Source: Spirochaetaceae bacterium bin103 (GTDB lineage: Bacteria; Spirochaetota; Spirochaetia; SZUA-6; Bin103). From it: a stretch of DNA of 64,000 bases. Of the stretch, positions 62,013 to 64,000 are shown one piece after another. A program made the translations under genes and the position numbers. The stretch is taken from the NCBI GenBank assembly GCA_002238925.1, contig MPNH01000021.1, positions 1 through 64,000 of the forward strand. The letters run 5' to 3'. The stretch's first letter is position 1; every line of letters starts with the position of its first letter. The notes beneath the pieces were generated by a model. It saw only the letters and a program-made list of their open reading frames with translations, was not told the origin of the DNA and did no database searches.

Positions 62013-63176
62013 CTACCGCCAGGTTTCGAACGGGTTGCCGGGCTCGGTCACCGGGAACGCAACGCGCGCGCCGCGGATGTGCGCCATCCGGGCGGCGATC
62101 GCCATCTCTACAGGGACACGCACCGCCTTGCCCATGCACAACTCGTACTCGGGCGGCCTGCCGTCGAGCAGGTCGAGCAGCGAGTGCGCCATGCGGTGGT
62201 GGGCGTTCACCCACTTCCGGCGCGGGTCGACCTGCTCGTGAGCGAGCACCTGCCACTCGGGGGCGCCGCGGAGCGCGGGGTGGGGGTTGCCCCAGGTCGG
62301 TCCGCGAGAGTGCGTGAAGGGGTGCAGGTACAGGTCCGGCCCCTCGATGGTCGGGCCGGGCAGGCACAGCGTACCGGCGGTGCCGTGTACCTCGGCCCCG
62401 TAGGGCAGGGACTCGCCGTGCTGCCACCCCGTCCCGCTCGCCCAGTAGGACACGAACTCCACGGTGCAGTTTTCGAACTGAAACTGCGCCGCGATGCCGT
62501 TGCCGGCGGTGGGTCCCATCCCGAACGGCCCCTCCACCAGGTCGGACGGCGTCGCCGGCCGCCCGTCGGTGGTAATCAGCGACTGGCACCACAGCGGCGC
62601 CCCGAACACCTGGCAGGCGAAGTCGAACAGGTGCGGATACAGGTCGATCATCCAGGCGTCGCCGCTGAACACCCCGTAGTTTGAGGTGGGCAGGCCGGCG
62701 GGATGGCCGTACAGCCGCACCCAGCGCGGCTCGCCGATCCGGCCGCCGCGAATCATCGGAATCGCGTGCTGCTGTATCTGCGGGCGCCCGCGCCACGGAT
62801 GCGCCATCACCAGCAGCACCCCGGCCCGGTCGCAGGCGTCCAGCATGCGGTCCACCTCGCCGAGCGTGGTGGCGAGCGGCTTCTCGACGTACACGTGGGC
62901 GCCGGCCGCGGCGGCGGCGAGCACCATGTCGAGGTGGCCGCTCATCTCGTGGGTGGCAATCACGGCAATGTCCGGCTGCTCGGCGGCCAGCATCTCGCGG
63001 TAGTCGGCGTAGGCGGCGCGCGCACCGGTCGACTCGGCGTATTGGCGCCGGCCCTCCGCGTCGGGGTCCGCCAGGGCGGCGATTTCGGCCCCCTCCACGC
63101 CCACGAATGCCTGGTCGAGGCCATGCCCGTAGTCTCCATTGCCGGTATGGCCGATAATCGCAACACGCTTGCCCAT
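62013..63176 (-). CDS. Gfo/Idh/MocA-family oxidoreductase
   Basis: A 387-residue NAD(P)-dependent dehydrogenase. VAIIGHTGNGDYGHGLDQAF is a modified Rossmann start; VEKPLATTLGEVDRML has the EKP motif; WMIDLYPHLFDFACQVFG is in the substrate domain. An extended GHGLD loop and several His-rich parts make it unlike the other two family members here. ATG 63176 chosen over the preceding GTG. Likely co-transcribed with the TIM-barrel gene downstream. Confidence 0.88.
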   Translation of the reverse strand: MGKRVAIIGHTGNGDYGHGLDQAFVGVEGAEIAALADPDAEGRRQYAESTGARAAYADYREMLAAEQPDIAVIATHEMSGHLDMVLAAAAAGAHVYVEKPLATTLGEVDRMLDACDRAGVLLVMAHPWRGRPQIQQHAIPMIRGGRIGEPRWVRLYGHPAGLPTSNYGVFSGDAWMIDLYPHLFDFACQVFGAPLWCQSLITTDGRPATPSDLVEGPFGMGPTAGNGIAAQFQFENCTVEFVSYWASGTGWQHGESLPYGAEVHGTAGTLCLPGPTIEGPDLYLHPFTHSRGPTWGNPHPALRGAPEWQVLAHEQVDPRRKWVNAHHRMAHSLLDLLDGRPPEYELCMGKAVRVPVEMAIAARMAHIRGARVAFPVTEPGNPFETWR

Positions 63177-63337
63177 CACGGCGCATTAAAGCACGGCGGC
63201 CGCGCCGGCGTCACACCTCGTCACACCTGCACCTTGCCAAGTTACCCGGTTTCGGACCACGATGCGCACATCTCCAGGCCCACTCGAATGAATCCACAGA
63301 TTGTCAGGGAACAGCACGTCGCGTGGCGGGGTACGCG

Positions 63338-64000
63338 ATGAGGGGTCGCCGGGTGCTGATCGGTGCGCTGGCGGTGGCTGCCGTCGCGGCGGTCGCGGCG
63401 GTGGTGTACGTGGCGGGCAATCCGGTGGATACCACCTACGAGTTCGTGGTGCGCGATGCGGTCAGCGGCGACTGGGTGTGGGACGCCACCTTCCGCTTGC
63501 AGGGGCGGGTGATCCGGTCGCACTTCCAGAGCGACCGCGGCCCGCGCCCGCAGGTGTTCACGCGGTTGCAGCCGGGCCAGGCGACGCTGGAGATCAGCGC
63601 TCCCTCCTACGTGGCGCAGACCATACCGGTAAGCCTGAAGCGCGGCGAGAACCGGCTCGCCGACCCGGTGGAGCTGGTCGGCCGCGAGATTCCCGACCTG
63701 GCCGAGTGGATCATCTTCGAGAGCTGGGAGGGCAGCGACCTGGTCCAGGAGCTGCGCCCGGCCAGCGCCGCCGGGCCGGCGGTGACCAACCACCCCGCCC
63801 TGGACCTGTGGATCGGCGCGCGCGTCTCGGTGCAGGTGGCGGACGGCGTGCCGGTGCGCGAGGAGACCGACACCGGCGCCGCCCGCGGAGAGGAGCTGTA
63901 CCGGGGCAAGCTGCAGTGGACATGGGATGCGGCGCCGGAAACCACCTTCCGCTACCGCGCTTCCATCCCCGGCGCCGACATCAAGGCCAGTTCCGCGCCC
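63338..64000 (+). CDS. exported or membrane-anchored hypothetical protein (5' part, cut by window edge)
   Basis: Open from ATG 63338 to the end of the window (221 codons). An N-terminal hydrophobic segment (about 5-28, GALAVAAVAAVAAVVYVAG) is followed by beta-rich sequence such as TTYEFVVRDAVSGDWVWDA and LQPGQATLEISAPSYVAQTI, typical of an extracytoplasmic beta-sandwich or carboxypeptidase-regulatory-like domain. DLAEWIIFESWEGSDL follows. I do not recognise the family. A 17-codon ORF (from 63287) ends in an ATGA overlap with its start and may be a leader. Confidence 0.65.
   Translation, partial: MRGRRVLIGALAVAAVAAVAAVVYVAGNPVDTTYEFVVRDAVSGDWVWDATFRLQGRVIRSHFQSDRGPRPQVFTRLQPGQATLEISAPSYVAQTIPVSLKRGENRLADPVELVGREIPDLAEWIIFESWEGSDLVQELRPASAAGPAVTNHPALDLWIGARVSVQVADGVPVREETDTGAARGEELYRGKLQWTWDAAPETTFRYRASIPGADIKASSAP

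Noticed and set aside
63287-63341. 17-codon ORF before the last gene as a real peptide gene
   Set aside because: It has no strong ribosome site and no recognisable content; the ATGA overlap alone is not enough, so it is only mentioned as a possible leader.
1-64000. CRISPR arrays, tRNA or rRNA genes, insertion sequences
   Set aside because: No regularly spaced direct repeats, no cloverleaf-like GGTTCGAATCC-type element in a sensible context, no rRNA sequence and no transposase-like protein were found by eye.

Overview
The window is a roughly 70% GC, gene-dense bacterial chromosome segment with no rRNA, tRNA, CRISPR array, transposase or phage gene that I can see. The best guess at the source is a free-living or host-associated (for example sponge or marine) member of the Spirochaetota. 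The evidence for that is indirect. Solute-binding proteins have N-termini of the spirochaetal type (ATGEAEG after the signal peptide in the dipeptide binding protein; a relaxed lipobox LINC in the metal-binding lipoprotein), and there is a tro-type metal transporter. The sequence looks like a draft or metagenome assembly: at eight places, and probably a ninth, a short piece of a gene is repeated with both inner ends decaying into G/C-rich text. In five of these, removing the repeat restores the reading frame exactly.

Layout. 0-3.1 kb: an edge fragment, an alpha/beta hydrolase and a sulfatase. 3.2-30.4 kb: a purine and nitrogen block. It holds xanthine dehydrogenase (xdhC, xdhA, xdhB), a 5'-nucleotidase, a divergent zinc uptake system (znuB-znuC / znuA), and a minus-strand run uraD-guaD-ade-uricase-HIU hydrolase. 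Next come a Liv-type ABC transporter, a Bmp/nucleoside-type ABC transporter and an NMT1/SsuBC-type ABC transporter. Together these would import nucleosides or bases, deaminate adenine and guanine, oxidise (hypo)xanthine to urate, and take urate through 5-hydroxyisourate and OHCU towards allantoin.

30.6-33 kb: sugar-type TIM-barrel and Gfo/Idh/MocA oxidoreductase genes and an SRPBCC protein. 33-37.8 kb: a TroABCD-like manganese/iron/zinc transporter in which both permeases carry C-terminal DtxR-like regulator modules, behind a promoter with a perfect palindrome. 37.8-41 kb: an acyltransferase and a two-gene AAA15 ATPase/TOPRIM-like module that resembles anti-phage ATPase-nuclease pairs. 41-46.6 kb: a MacA/MacB-type export operon with one ATPase and two FtsX permeases.

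46.6-64 kb: two paralogous desaturases, more Gfo/Idh/MocA and TIM-barrel genes, a Uma2-type nuclease, a complete dipeptide ABC operon (dppA-dppB-dppC with an internal terminator), and a truncated dppC remnant. Three different AAA ATPases with C-terminal nuclease-like or DUF4143-like regions lie close to dpp sequences, one of them bracketed by a 33-bp direct repeat. The window ends inside an exported hypothetical protein.
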